Positions 11,668 to 24,334 of a stretch of DNA of 64,000 nucleotides are shown piece by piece. This stretch comes from Myripristis murdjan. Its lineage: Eukaryota; Chordata; Actinopteri; Holocentriformes; Holocentridae. Where the stretch lies: positions 21,618,821-21,682,820 of the forward strand of contig NC_043983.1 of assembly GCF_902150065.1 (NCBI RefSeq), read 5' to 3'. Within the stretch, counting starts at the first letter, position 1. Every line of letters begins with the position of its first letter. A program made the position numbers and the translations under genes. The notes below the pieces were generated by a model. That model was given only the letters and a program-made list of their open reading frames with translations, did not search any database and had not been told where the DNA came from.

Positions 11668-13114
11668 CATGTGTTCAGGTGTTATGCACCTGCGTATGCA
11701 CATAAGAGAAAGGGAGCATATTATATGAGGAAAGAGAAAGAAAGACGCATTCATTTGCCGGAGGCAGTTTACTTAGCTAAAGCTAAAGAGATGATTGCAG
11801 TAGGAAACATAAGATACCTTTCCACTATTGCGCCACTTCCAGATGGTGTTAATAGCCCACAGACTGAAGACGCAAGAACAAAAAACATTTTCAACTATCG
11901 TGCTGATGGCCTGCAGTATTGCCCTAAAACCCACCCGTTACATGCCGCCTTGGTGTAAACGTCACTCAAGCATGTTAAATGCACTGTTAAGTCATAACAA
12001 TATACCACAGATGATATAACAAGACTTGTCAGACTCCTGTAACTTAAACACAAGTATAACACAAGTAGGCTAAGCTATGTTCAGTTGTATCACTTTACTT
12101 ACTTATCAGTTGCACCCATCTCCCTGCCCAAACCCTGCCTATGTCCCCTGACCCGCCTCAGGCCACGGTTAGCCTTGTCTGGCTCTGGGGTATTCAGTGG
12201 GCCTTTAAGACCTAGAAACTTGCCCCGATATAGCCCCACAGAGGCACGATCAACACCCAGAAATGACAATGGAAACACAATGTCAGCATTGCTTCCTGTA
12301 TCTTTTATATTCTCTCTGCATATCTGCATTATTAGTGCTGCTGGAATGGTGTATCCTATTTAAAGGTACAGAACTGTGGACTGATTGAGATAAGAATTGT
12401 TTAGATTCAACTAAAAAAAAAAAGAAAGTGAAATTAGGTCATTATTTATTAGTGAGTCAAGCTGACAATGAGAAATGTGCAGGCTCAACCTTCCAATTCT
12501 AAGGTTATTCCATGCTTTGTTTTTATCAGTTGAGTGTAAAGTGTCCCCACTTCAATAAAGTTTTACAAAGTGCACCTCTGCAGCCCTGCCGGTTCTCTTG
12601 TTACATGCATGCATACTGAGCTTTGTTCAAACCCACAGAGCTTCATATTGAATTCTAATGGACATTGCAACATTTCCAAAGATAAAAAAAAAATATGTCT
12701 GCTGAATTACAGAGAAATGTGTATAAAATGATGCACGAGACATCTAGACATTTTCTATTTGATGTAATGGTGCCAGGGGTGCCACCAGAGATTTTGGGTC
12801 CAAGGAAGGGATATCACGGGCCCCACCTCCAACCCTGTACAACAGCTCTAATAATACATCCAGAACACAATCAATCTCTTCAAAGCTTTAAATGCCTCCA
12901 ACTTTGCAGGGTGCAGCTCTCTTGTAGTTCTAATATTTACTGTCCAAAATTTACTGAAAATTAGTCATGTAAAAATAATATACACAGACATGCATTCAAA
13001 TGTATGTGCAAAAAGAGCTACTGTTTTTGTTACATAACTATCAGATACCAACAAAAAACTTAAATCACCATCAGCTTTCTAAGTAAAAAGCATACAAATT
13101 ATAGTTAACATACT

Positions 13115-13296
13115 AAAAATGTGAAAAGGTAGCACATCCAAAATTTTCATGTCAAGGCGGACAAAATACTGGCATTTCACCAACTCTAACCCAAATAAAC
13201 AGGTGAAATGTGAATGAGCCAAATAAACGAGTGAAATGTCAGTATTTTGTTCCCCTTGACATGAAAATTTGGGATGTGCTACCTTTTCACATTTTT
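13115..13296. repeat. Imperfect inverted repeat (foldback), 66-bp arms
   Basis: The arm at 13115-13180 (AAAAATGTGAAAAGGTAGCA at its left end) is the reverse complement of 13231-13296 with only a few mismatches and no gaps. The 50-base spacer repeats CCAAATAAAC followed by GTGAAATGT. Transcribed RNA would form a long hairpin. It could be a foldback or MITE-type element; I do not recognise the family. Confidence 0.8.
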
Positions 13297-14190
13297 GAAT
13301 ATTTTCATTGGATTTTGAGCTTGGTACTCCGCTGAGAATCATATTGTTGAAGCACAACCTCCCCTTCCAATATAGTAAGCATACTATAAGTACAATGTCT
13401 AGGCTACATAATAGTGCAGCCATAAAACAATGGCATCTTAAAACAATGGCATCTAGCTTCCATGCAGTGCTGCTACTAGCAGATGCAACATGTATGCGAC
13501 ATTGCTGTGCAATATCGACACTTTCCTCTGAAACTGAAGATACGTAACAGGAAATTTAAGGGAAAATTGGGGTTCAAGGAGTTAAAGAGACCTATAGTAG
13601 CTGTTACTTGAATGTTAAATATGTAGCTCACTGTCTAGTTCCAACCAATCAGTGGGACAAAAAGAGAGCAGGCCGGGGAGGTTGCAGACTGTTCTGGCTC
13701 ACTGATCCTGTGACAGTAGCCTACCTGTGCAGCAGGGTGACATGGATATGCCTCCTGGGGCAAGAGGCAGAGTTGGGGAGGGGACAAAGAGAGAGGAAAG
13801 AGGCAGGGGGAGGCATGGGAGGGTGTGGGGGGACAGGCATCCAGTGAGATGTCACTTGACACCTGAACCAATGTGGGTCACTGATCTCGCTGTGACAAAT
13901 GATGCTGTCCCAACCTTCACGTACAGTTGAATTTTTTTATCCCACACCTGTCATTATCAATTGCCTGTGATGTAATGACAGTGGTCAATTAAAGGTGCCA
14001 TGTGTATTATTTTAGCAACAATAAATTATCACATTATTATCAGGTTAAGTTATCACATTAATTTGGAGACATTAGTATAATTAGGCTGCTCGCTGAAAGG
14101 ATTGGCAGCCTCTACTCTCCTCCACACTGCATGTTACATCAGCAGTTTCCTAGTGGTTGGATTTTGCAGGGAATCTACTGAATTGCTTTA

Positions 14191-14210
14191 CAAAAAAAAA
14201 AAAAAAAAAA
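14191..14210. repeat. Poly-A tract
   Basis: A run of about 19 A with no recognisable retroposon body upstream. Confidence 0.7.
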
Positions 14211-15081
14211 GTCACAAAAAAGAGAGAGGGGTGCAAAATCTGTTTGAGTTTCGCACATTAGCAGATACCAGAATATGCTTTTAGCATATTTATCCTCACC
14301 ACTAAGGACAACAAAACAACAAATGCATGTGCAGCATGACAAGGAGGAGGGTGCAAGTGGCAAAATCTTTCTAACAAGAGGCAATGGAGTTATGGGGAAA
14401 ATGGTCTCAGTTTTGAGAAGCACTTTGAGCCACACTCTCAACCTTTGCATGAGACAGATTGCAAACTGTCTTCTAATTTCATGACAGCCGTTATACCAAG
14501 GTACCATGATTAATTTGACAATTTTTCATTAATTAAGAGGTAATTTATAAATGATTGTTTTAAGCAACATACAGCACCTTTAATGTCAGAACTCTTGAAG
14601 GGAAGGCCCCAAGTTTGTCATTTGCAGTTATTTAGACCACAAAAATGACAGTCACATTTGGTGACAAAGCTTTGAAATTTATAGAATAGTAGTTTGTAAC
14701 TCATTTGAGGGGGTATGAAATGGCATTGTGTGTCTGGTGTGTGTGTGTGCGCTATACTAAGGGTGTGGTTGGCAGACTGATACATGACACACACAGTCTC
14801 CTCACCTTCTCAGAGATCCTCCTCCTCCATTTCCTCCTCGCTATGCTTAATAAGAATGTCTGGGAAGGCAGGGTGCGGTGAGGAGGTGTCATATAAGTGA
14901 GAAATGAGTGAGAGCTGAGCACAGGTTCTCACCTCTCTGCTACACTGTCAGCTGCACCCTGAATACCAGAACACCAGCGCTTTATCATTTCCAAAGCCAT
15001 AACTGTCAACCACACTGTGATAGGATGGGTAAACTGTATTTCATACCTTATTCCCACAAAAGTATAGCTCCTCTTTCTCTT

Positions 15082-15082
<1 letters not shown>

Positions 15083-15153
<71 letters not shown>
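15083..15153. repeat. (CA)n microsatellite
   Basis: About 70 bases of pure CA repeat, roughly 1.4 kb upstream of the slc22a23 coding sequence. Confidence 0.9.
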
Positions 15154-15155
<2 letters not shown>

Positions 15156-15419
15156 TGCTCCTCCTTCTCCTGGGCTGCAGGCTTCTCCTATGCCGATGGA
15201 AGAGGCTGTCACTCACTTGAATCTCAACGTTGTATTTCAAGGTCATGACAGATTCAGGTGGGAAATACAGTCAAACCAGGAGTCGCAATAAAGTACCTTG
15301 ATAAACCTGATGTGTCTTTCACCTCTGTGGCAGGTTAGCCGTTTCTACCGGTCAAACCCACTCCACATTGTTTGTTTGTTGTATTGTTGGATCTGTGAGA
15401 TAATCGACGCAAACTGATG

Positions 15420-16555
15420 CCGAGGGGCGGAAACTGTGGTAGTTTGACGCCCCCTCGCGGCTGCAATGACTATAGGACGCACTGAAATCCACCTATTGTC
15501 TCCGGAAAGGAATGATTAATTCTGACTCTTTTTATGATGCTAATAGAGAATGCATTATGACTCAAAACAGTTTATGCATGGAACCTCCGGTAAATGCACT
15601 GACACAAATCGCCCTGCAACCTTCAGCTGTAGGATCTATCCAGTTACTCCTGTCCTTTATAATATCGAGTCGGTGGAAACATGAATTGGTAAAGCTTTAC
15701 TCAAAGCTTTATATTCTTTTGAGAGGGTTGAGGCTGCACAAAGGAGATCATTGTTGCCTGCAGATGCCCGTCAGTGGTGCAGTCGCCCTTTGAAGGCTCT
15801 CCAATCCCAACGCATAGCACGACCGAGGGAGGGCGGGGTTTGGTCTCTCTCCAGCCTCTGCTCCAAGCCCACTTTTGGCACCATATCCCATTGACTAGCC
15901 AGCGTCAAACTAAGCAGCATTGCATCGTGCTATACCGTTCCCTCAGTTGATGAACTAACGGAAAATGGACCGGCGATGACTGGGAGACCCGGCTTTAAAA
16001 AAAACTGCTTGGTTAATTACGGCTGAATGATGAGTACTTTGTGTTCAAGAGGTCACTGTTTGGACAGGTATAATACCTGTGGCGCTCAGAGATGAAGGGA
16101 TATAGCAGATGTTTAGTAGATCCTGGTCTGGATGTAGCTCTTTAGGTAGCCATTATATTCCACCTACATATCGCCTGCAGGCTCAGCCCAGTTCAGTCCC
16201 ATATGGATGGATCCTGCAATAGGACTCATGGAATACAAAGACCACGCTGGTGAGCATGCCTGCCTATCTAAGCCCACACCTCTCAGGGAGCTTGCCTACA
16301 GCCTTCTCCTGACAGAGCCCCTCCACTTGGACACCCCATGGTCGGTTCGAGCCCCATCACCATGAGGGCGACTGCACGGTGATTCGGTGCGACTGCACGG
16401 TCCGGGGACCCCTATTCAGCTCGGCTTTGTTGGCTACACATAAGATTTGACTGCGCTGTGGGATTCCTTTGTGTCAAAGGGCTTTACGCAGAGTGGACGG
16501 ACGGCAAACAGAGCGGGGGCTTTGCTTAGCCCGCTGTTGCACCCAGCTGCTCTCT
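15420..16555 (+). promoter_or_regulatory. Probable slc22a23 promoter / 5' UTR region
   Basis: The sequence becomes richer in G, C and CpG than the interval to its left. It carries several short upstream ATG frames and a duplicated GCGACTGCACGGT at about 16371-16401, and leads directly into slc22a23 exon 1. I see no clear TATA box or splice donor, so the leader is probably continuous with exon 1. The transcription start is not resolved. Confidence 0.4.
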
Positions 16556-16571
16556 TTGTGGCCGGGCAGTG

Positions 16572-17377
16572 ATGGCAGCCGGCGGCCGGAGGCGCATGAC
16601 CCACCGCCAGAGAACGGCTTTACGCCGCTGGATCACCCAGCACCCAGGCTGCTACCGCACATTGACGGCTCCGTCCGGCCGTCTCTCGGGGGTTCGGGAA
16701 AGCACCAAGAAGCAGCTTGTGGTTCTGACGTGGATACCTGCATTATTCATCGGTGTTTAGCCAATTATCCGACTATTTCCTACTGGCGCAACCCAATGGC
16801 ACATGTGTACAGCCATTTGCAACGCGAGTACTGGACTGTGGCGGCCACGCCGTGACCGTCACCGGTGGTGCGCCCGCGCTTCATCTCAAAGGCAATGGCA
16901 CCCAGGAGGGACACGGCGACGGCAGCGCTATGCTATGCGCCTGCAAGGAGTGGAAGCTGGAGCTGCAGACGGGACTTAGTCAGAATGTGGTTACCAAGGT
17001 AACGAGCGTGCACCAGATAGGCCTACAGTGCATCTCTGACAGAAAAGACAGCAGAATGTTCATAATCCTCCTCCTCCTCGTCTTCCTCCTCCTCCTCCTC
17101 CTCATCACCCTTCTCATCATCATTAGTACCATCCTAATATTTTTCATCATGGCCAGTCTGATTTAGTGCAGTGTTACATCCCTGCTGAGTCTGACCCAAA
17201 CACAAACACAGTTCGTTGACAATCAATTACCCACTGACCTCATTATGGGAGGGCTGCACTGTGAATGTGTGTATGGCATGAGTGCTGTGCTCTGAAGTCT
17301 GCAGTTAATGACTAGAGCTAAAATGCAGCCTATGTGTTTTTCAGTGGGCTTTGCATGTGTAGTCTGTAAAGTCTGAG

Positions 17378-17444
<67 letters not shown>

Positions 17445-19999
17445 CATGCGCATGCTGCGTCCTGTACTGTGCCAGATATCTGTTTTCTCAGATAATGCCG
17501 CTGCTAATAGTCCATAGATAATAAACCCATTACTGACTGTGTCCCTTTATCACAAACTCCACCAGCCATTTTACAACCCAAAATGATCCATCATAACTAA
17601 TAATAATCTTTCTCTGCTCGCTCTCTTTTTACTGCCTCTCACGCTCACTCCTTCTCTGTGGTACACAGTTGGAGGTTCAGTGGGGTGTTCTACAAATCAT
17701 TCTTAAACAGCAGCACTATTTCACACAAAGCGCTGAACTGGCACGGTTGGCTTCTTATAGAAATTGTGCAGACGAGCACACAGATACATGCACATTCACA
17801 TAGCACTCTGTGGCTGGGTTTCGGGTGCCGAGAGCTGCTTTAAATGAACTGCAGCACTGTGTGCACTGACCCATGCGCTTAGAGGAAAGAGTGCAAAGCC
17901 ATTGATTTCTGTTACTACAGTGTGCCCGTGGTGATGCGCATACTGCTCCCTCTCGTTTACTTTTTTTTTCCTATAGGTGCATTCAACCTATCTATTGACC
18001 TCCTAGAATTATCAAAGCTGTGAGCGAGTTAGAGAGCAAAAAAGTTTGAGACCTCTGAAGTGATGTCCACCTTTCTCTTTATTTCAGTGTATCCTTCATG
18101 TTCACTGGAAGGGCTACTGATGTTTATCACCCTATAATAATTTAATCTCTTAGCTATTATGGGTGAAAATGTTCTTTCTTCTTTCTCTCTGATGATGAAG
18201 CTGGCTGTATTTCTTTTTGCTCATTTGTCTGTCTGCCTGTCCATGTCTTGCTTTTCCAGTGGAAACTGGTGTGTGACTCGGCCTGGAAGGTGCATATTGC
18301 CAAGTTCTCTTTGTTGGTGGGCTCCATATTTGGCTACCTAGTGATGGGTGTCATGGCCGACTGGTAAGCTGCCTCCTCTTCTTCCACTCCATGCTGCTGT
18401 ACAGTACGTGTTAGCTTCAGGCCCACTGCTGTCTGCTGAATTAATTTCTCTCATGTCTGTAGCCCTTGAGCCAAGAGAGCTGCTTCGTGGGAAAGCGTCG
18501 CTGCATTGTGTTTAGGATCAGTAGCTATGGAAACAATGTAAAGAAATGCACAGGCCGGTGAGGCCTCAGCTCTGACCTGACCCAGTGACCTACTGGCTCC
18601 TTAAAACCATGAAGTTTAGAGACTCTTAAGGGAACAATGACTGGAAAGGTCTCTTCCACCTGACTACACATCAAAAGGTTGTTTTCTCCTTTGTGACAAA
18701 ATTTTAACATTTTACTCCCTTTTGTGTGTGTCTCTCTTTTCCTCTCTTTCTTGCTCTCCTTCTCTCTCTCTCTCTCCCTCTTTTTCTTTCTCTTTCTAAG
18801 GATTGGTCGTCACCCAGTGTTGATCCTCTCGGTGCTATTCATGCTGGTGTTTGGTCTGACTGTTGCCTTCTCTGTCAACGTCACCATGTTCAGCACCTTG
18901 CGTTTCTTTGAAGGCTTCTGCTTGGCAGGTCTCGCTCTCTCCCTCTATGTGCTCAGTAAGTAGACACTGCTTTCCACCTGAAGGCTCTGATCTACCACAC
19001 ACACCCTGCCCTGCCTCATGCCACTCTTGCATTTTCCAACTCTCCATTTTCTGCATCCATTTATATGTTTCCTCTTTCTTTTCGCTTTGACTTCTCTGCA
19101 GCTGTCTCTTTTCTCCCACTTCTGCTCTCTGGGTCTGTCCCTGTTGTTGGTGCTGTGGGGACATATTGTGGCACTCCCTCCTCTTTTGTTGTCACCCAGC
19201 TCTGTGCTGGTGTGCCCTGCCTCACTCTGCCATTGTGTTGACTAATCTGATCAGTGATGACTGAGGAGCCATTGGCCAGTGTGTTCAAAACTACACCTAA
19301 CTGGCTGTTAGCATCCATTTCCAGTTTCATGCGTCTTTGTTTTCGGAGCTATAGCTGGCATACAGACATCTACTCCCCCAGTCGCTACCCACCGTCCTCT
19401 CTCTGCTTCTGCGTCTCCCTCCCTAACCCTCTTTAGGCCTTCTTTCTTTCAGCGGGGCAGAGAGATTAGTCATACATTATGCGTGGGGCAAGGGCAGACT
19501 TTGAGGTTGTGTAGAGGGGCTGGTTTTGTTCCTCACAGCAGGGGGTCCTGATAAATCTCTGCTGAATGGTCTCTAAAAACAAACAAACAAAATGGCCGTC
19601 TGGTGAGAGATTCCATGAGGTTGAATTAATCTCTGGTTTATGTAACGGCAAATAAAAGTAACGTGTTTTGTGGTGTCTGCCCTGTAAATCCAAAGCGATG
19701 TAGAGTTGTGCGTGTAAGAGTGTAATGGGATTTTGTGTCTGTGCGTAGCAGCGTATGTATATAAGATCAAGCTGACACTCTGTGACAGAAGACTGATGAG
19801 TCATAAAGGGATTCTATGTCAGGATTAAAATTCAAATGAATTTAATTGATCTCGAGGGGGATGTTGAGTCATTTCAGCAGCACAGACTAATGTATAGATC
19901 ATTATACAACAATTGGAGATGGCAGTTAATGTAGAGTTCCTATTTCAAGCTCTTGTTTTGAGCGGTGTCTCAGGTCAGCCAACAAAGACACTGCTGGAG

Positions 20000-20049
<50 letters not shown>

Positions 20050-21851
20050 ATGAGTCTGTATATGTGTGTCTGTGCTCTGATGGGAGGTTGGCAAATCTGT
20101 TTTCTTCATTTCTGGTACTTAGAAACTCTTAAGTTTGGTATTTTTTTCATGTGATCACATTTTGTTGCTGTATCAATTGAATTCATTCCACATTAAGACC
20201 AGCTGACCTTGCTTCCTCCTCTGTATTTATCTGTTTGGTTTGCTCAGTCACTCACTCTCTATCTCTCTCTTTCATACACACAATTGGCTCAGCAAGGTTG
20301 ACAAATTTGTATCCTGTTATTATGGTTAGTCTGTTTGCAAAGCAAAAAATACCTGTAATAGGATCCATTTTTTCCTACACTTCAATCAACTTTGTGTGTG
20401 TTCTAAGTGTTGACAGTGACGCAGAGAAAACGTGTGTGTGTGAGTGTGCGTGTTTGCTGTTCGTTTGTGAGCACAGATTGTGTGCTTGGGCTTTGATGTG
20501 CAAAATATGTGTTTTTGTGAGCGTGCATTGCATAGATGCATACAGTAGGATGGCGGGGTCAACTGACCCCCACAGGCTGACGCACTTTGAAGTGAACTCA
20601 AACCATGACAGGTATGACAGCAGGTAATATAGACACACTATCTTGTTAACTGTGAAAAAATATGTTGAAAAGCAGGCACACTGTATAACAGGAATATGTT
20701 TAAAGCATCCAGTCCACAGATCATCACAGTGATACATAACCTGCAAAAATATGCAAACACGTTTGTGTTTTTGACTGTTAATTCTGCTGAACATAGAAAT
20801 GAAACAGTCTGAGCGCAGAGTGGGATTTGAATATGAAATGTCTTATTGCCCTGCTCATCTCCTTATTGTTTAATAAGAGAGGAGAGGTGGCATTTTTTTC
20901 CCACACGCTGTAAGAAAGACACAAAAGGAGTAATGTTGATTAAGAACAGAGGCATATTGTTCTTGAGTCAGTTATGGATAGGCTGTTGTACGGTTGTACT
21001 GCAGAAGCACAGAAATTAAAATTTAGTATGCAAACATATTTTTCAGATAATTGTGTGTGCTTTTGATTGCACTGATCCGCCTGCGTTGTCATGTCTGCAG
21101 CATTTCTGTCACAGAAATACCCCATCTCCTCCGTTTCCCTTCCTGCTTTCCCACCCTGCTGCTATTAATGCAGAGCTCTCTGAATTTCCTTTTCACAAGT
21201 GAATAGCTCTCCGACCCTTTTCCCTATTCACTTCTTCTCTTGACTCTCCCCTGCCTCATTCATCCCTCCTCCTTCTCCTGCTCTCTCCCTCTTTCTCTGT
21301 TGCTCTCCTTTTATTCCCACCAGCACTTGCAGCCTTGCTTTCTTATTTTCTCGAGATTTATATAAAATCTTTCATCGTCTCTGTTATCTCACTGTAGCAC
21401 ATGGTGTATAATAAACTCCGCTGGAGGTGCTAGGAATAGTATTAGTTTGCCCTGCCAATGTAAATGAGTTTGCATGTGTGTTTATGTATGTGTTGCAGAT
21501 ATTGTGTTGTTGCACCAAGTTTGCATTGGTTTATTTATTTGTAATTTAGTACCCACCTCAGGACTGCAAAGGAACAATGCTTCCGCTGCTTTTTTCACCA
21601 AAAGTACAGGGTTAATACCGTTGCCTCACCCTCTCTCCTCAGAGACTAGTAATGACAGAGACATGTATTGTGTGTGCGTTATGAGATTGGGGGATGGCTA
21701 ACGCTGACTCAGCTGGGAAATAAGCCGTCATGCTGTGCCCTCGTGAAGCTCTCTTTCTGTTTCTCAGTTTCACCTATCTATGTAGTCATCGCTCTTTTTC
21801 CAGCACAGAGGTACATATCATTTCTCATCATCCCGTTTCCCTCTGCATGTC

Positions 21852-21896
<45 letters not shown>

Positions 21897-23808
21897 GACA
21901 CACACACAAACCAAACACACTGCGGCTCTCACTCCGAGCCCATGCTGTTAGAAAGCCAATTGTCCCTCCACCCTCCTCTCATGCCCCAGGCAAGGTTAGT
22001 CAGGGAGCAGCAGACACATACAGTGCATGTGTGCATGTGTGTGTGTGTCTGTTTGTTTGTGCATGCACACACAGGGTGAGGGGGTTGGTGCTTGTCAGCC
22101 ATTTGTTATGAAATATCAGTTTGGCTATTAGATAGCACCCCTCTTGCCATGATCTCTTTGTTTTTTGTTATTTATTTTTTTTATTGTTGTCCACTACCCC
22201 CTTTTTTATGAAGCTAAATAAATGAATGAAGAATGAAGTTTGTTAAACTTCCTTTCCTTAAATTTTGCTTTAAGTAGCTTCAAAGTTAGAAAAAAAACAC
22301 ACGCACATTTTTCCCCATATTGTAATGTTAAATACATTTCTGTATCTGCTGGTTGCAACACTACATCCCAAGATGCCACTGTTACATAGTTGCAACATTA
22401 CATCAAGTAGAAAATATCTAGATGTCTTGTGAATCATTTTTATAAATTATTCCCTGTAATCTAGCAGGGCATGTTTGGTATCCCCGAAGAAGAAGGGACA
22501 GGAGGGAGTTGGAGTGAGGTGCACAGGAATCAAAGATCAGAGGTCAATCATCAATCTGATCACTAGCGGTCACAGGAGATGCATTTTGAGACACATGATA
22601 ATGCCAGGTGTGAATGGCGATCTGTCTCGGTTGTTCACTTGTGATCGGATCACTCAAGACGGATGTTAAAAAAACAAAAAATCAAGTCTGAACAGGGCCA
22701 TTGTCTTCAGCCCCCTCTGCTTTCCTCTGTTCACTTTGCAGAGAAGCTGCTTGTGTTAAAGAAGGAGGAGGAGGAGGAGGAGCTGGAGGAGAGGGAGAGG
22801 AAAAGGGGCACAGAGGGGGTAGAGGTGGGGGATGGTGGCTTACAGAGGGTGACGGAGCCACTTCAGCTAGGATGGGTGGGGGTGCCCACAGGGGGGTCAG
22901 TGAGATAATCACAAGAAGAGCCATTCTCCCACTCAGCTGGAACAAAAGGTCCCTGCCTGTGTGTGTATGTGTGTGTGTGTGTGTGTGTGTATTTAGGAGT
23001 GGATGTGGATATCCCCGTGGAGTTAGAGAGATCAGACACCTCCCTAGAGAGTCAGGGAGTGGTTTTGTTTTTCAAGGTTGGTTCAGGGGTAGGTTGCCAT
23101 GGCCAAGGTACAGTCTTTCTCTGCCTTTAACAGGTGCATCTGTTTGTGTTTTTGTGTCTGGCAAGGCTTTTCTACTGGATCTGCCTCACCCATGCCTATT
23201 GAGTGTTTTGCAAAGCAGGCATGCTGAAACACACACACACACACACACTTCATTTGAAGACAGGCAGGAGGAGAGGGAACAGAGAGGGAGCTTAAGGATG
23301 AGTCACTCTGGGGGTCAGTTTAATTTCCTTCCTCTGTTTTGGCCCCTATGGGGAGGGTTTTTGGAGACATTAGCTAAATCTCTAGCATTATGCATGTGGG
23401 ACAAGACAGAAGAGAGGTGAAGGGAGTGCAGGGAGTGTAGACAGGGAGGGGATTTCCAGTAATACCTTCATTTTTTCCCTTTCAGCCTCCTGCCTTATCA
23501 CTGATTCATTCTACCCACTCACTGCTGTCCCCTTGTTATTTCTTTCTTTTATCCACACAGCTTTATCTCATCTCTGTCTCTCTGTCTAGCTGTCTATCTG
23601 TTTACCCCCAACGCCCCCCTTTTTCTCCATGTCTCACTCTGTCTCTCTTTTGCTAGTACCGGGCTTTATTATCATTCCTCCAGTGATTCCATTGATGAAT
23701 GGAGGGAGTTTTCATCTCCTCAGGAGGGGAGTCTCATTTGTATTCTGTCCCTTGCCTTACTTTCTTCTATTTACCCCCCCCTCCCGTCTCCATGCTCCTT
23801 TCCCCCTG

Positions 23809-23865
<57 letters not shown>

Positions 23866-24295
23866 CCCACAATAAGAAGTGACAGTACGTGAGCAGTGGG
23901 CCTCCCTGCACCCCCTCTCCCCCCGTTGGTCACCTTCAAAAAGACCTTGCCATCTGGACCAGGCCATCTGGACTGTACCATGTAGTACAGGCAGTAGGGG
24001 AGGGGACGGGAGCCCAGGCGGAGAAATTAAGGGAGGGTTACAGTAAACTGCTCACAGATCAGCTGAACCCTTTAGTGAGGACTGAACAAATAGTCTGTCC
24101 CACCAAGTTCATAAGAGGTCTGGTGTTTAACTAACTGCTCAGTGAAACACTGAAAACACTCAATAATTTATGGAGGAAATTCGATACTTAATGGTGGGGT
24201 TCGCTATTGAACAAACACACACATCACATGTTTCCAGACCATTAAAGATACCACATAGTTTACCATGAGACAAACCCACACGGGCGACGGTCACA

Positions 24296-24334
<39 letters not shown>

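Larger units (their letters stand above)
5362..16555. other. Gene-poor interval between dsp and slc22a23
   Basis: About 11 kb between the dsp start codon and the slc22a23 first exon, which diverge, so both promoters must lie here. No open reading frame in it resembles a known family. The longer open frames run through (CA)n, (GA)n or poly-G and are repeat artefacts. It holds simple repeats, a giant G tract (11293-11428), a 66-bp-arm hairpin (13115-13296), a tandem duplication next to a (CA)/(TG) palindrome (10793-10895) and one exon-like segment (10339-10435). The right end (about 15420-16555) is richer in CpG and fits the slc22a23 promoter and 5' UTR. The left end near 5400-5600 fits the dsp promoter. 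Confidence 0.6.

Noticed and set aside
12695-12964. 89-codon open frame containing GVPPEILGPRKG
   Set aside because: The underlying DNA (GGGGTGCCACCAGAGATTTT) looks like a dispersed fish repeat rather than an exon, and no splice sites or family fit.
13115-13296. microRNA precursor
   Set aside because: The arms are far longer than a pre-miRNA stem and match no family I know. It is kept only as an inverted repeat.
14908-15291. Open frames on both strands rich in His-Thr or Cys-Val
   Set aside because: They are translations of the (CA)n microsatellite.
16706-16756. Programmed ribosomal frameshifting in slc22a23
   Set aside because: Two shifts within 50 bases, no slippery site and no precedent in this family; indel errors or mutations are simpler.
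22701-23420. Longest open frame in the window (239 codons, plus strand)
   Set aside because: It crosses GGA-rich and (GT)n and (CA)n repeats inside slc22a23 intron 3, has no domain and no family similarity. It is a by-product of low-complexity sequence.
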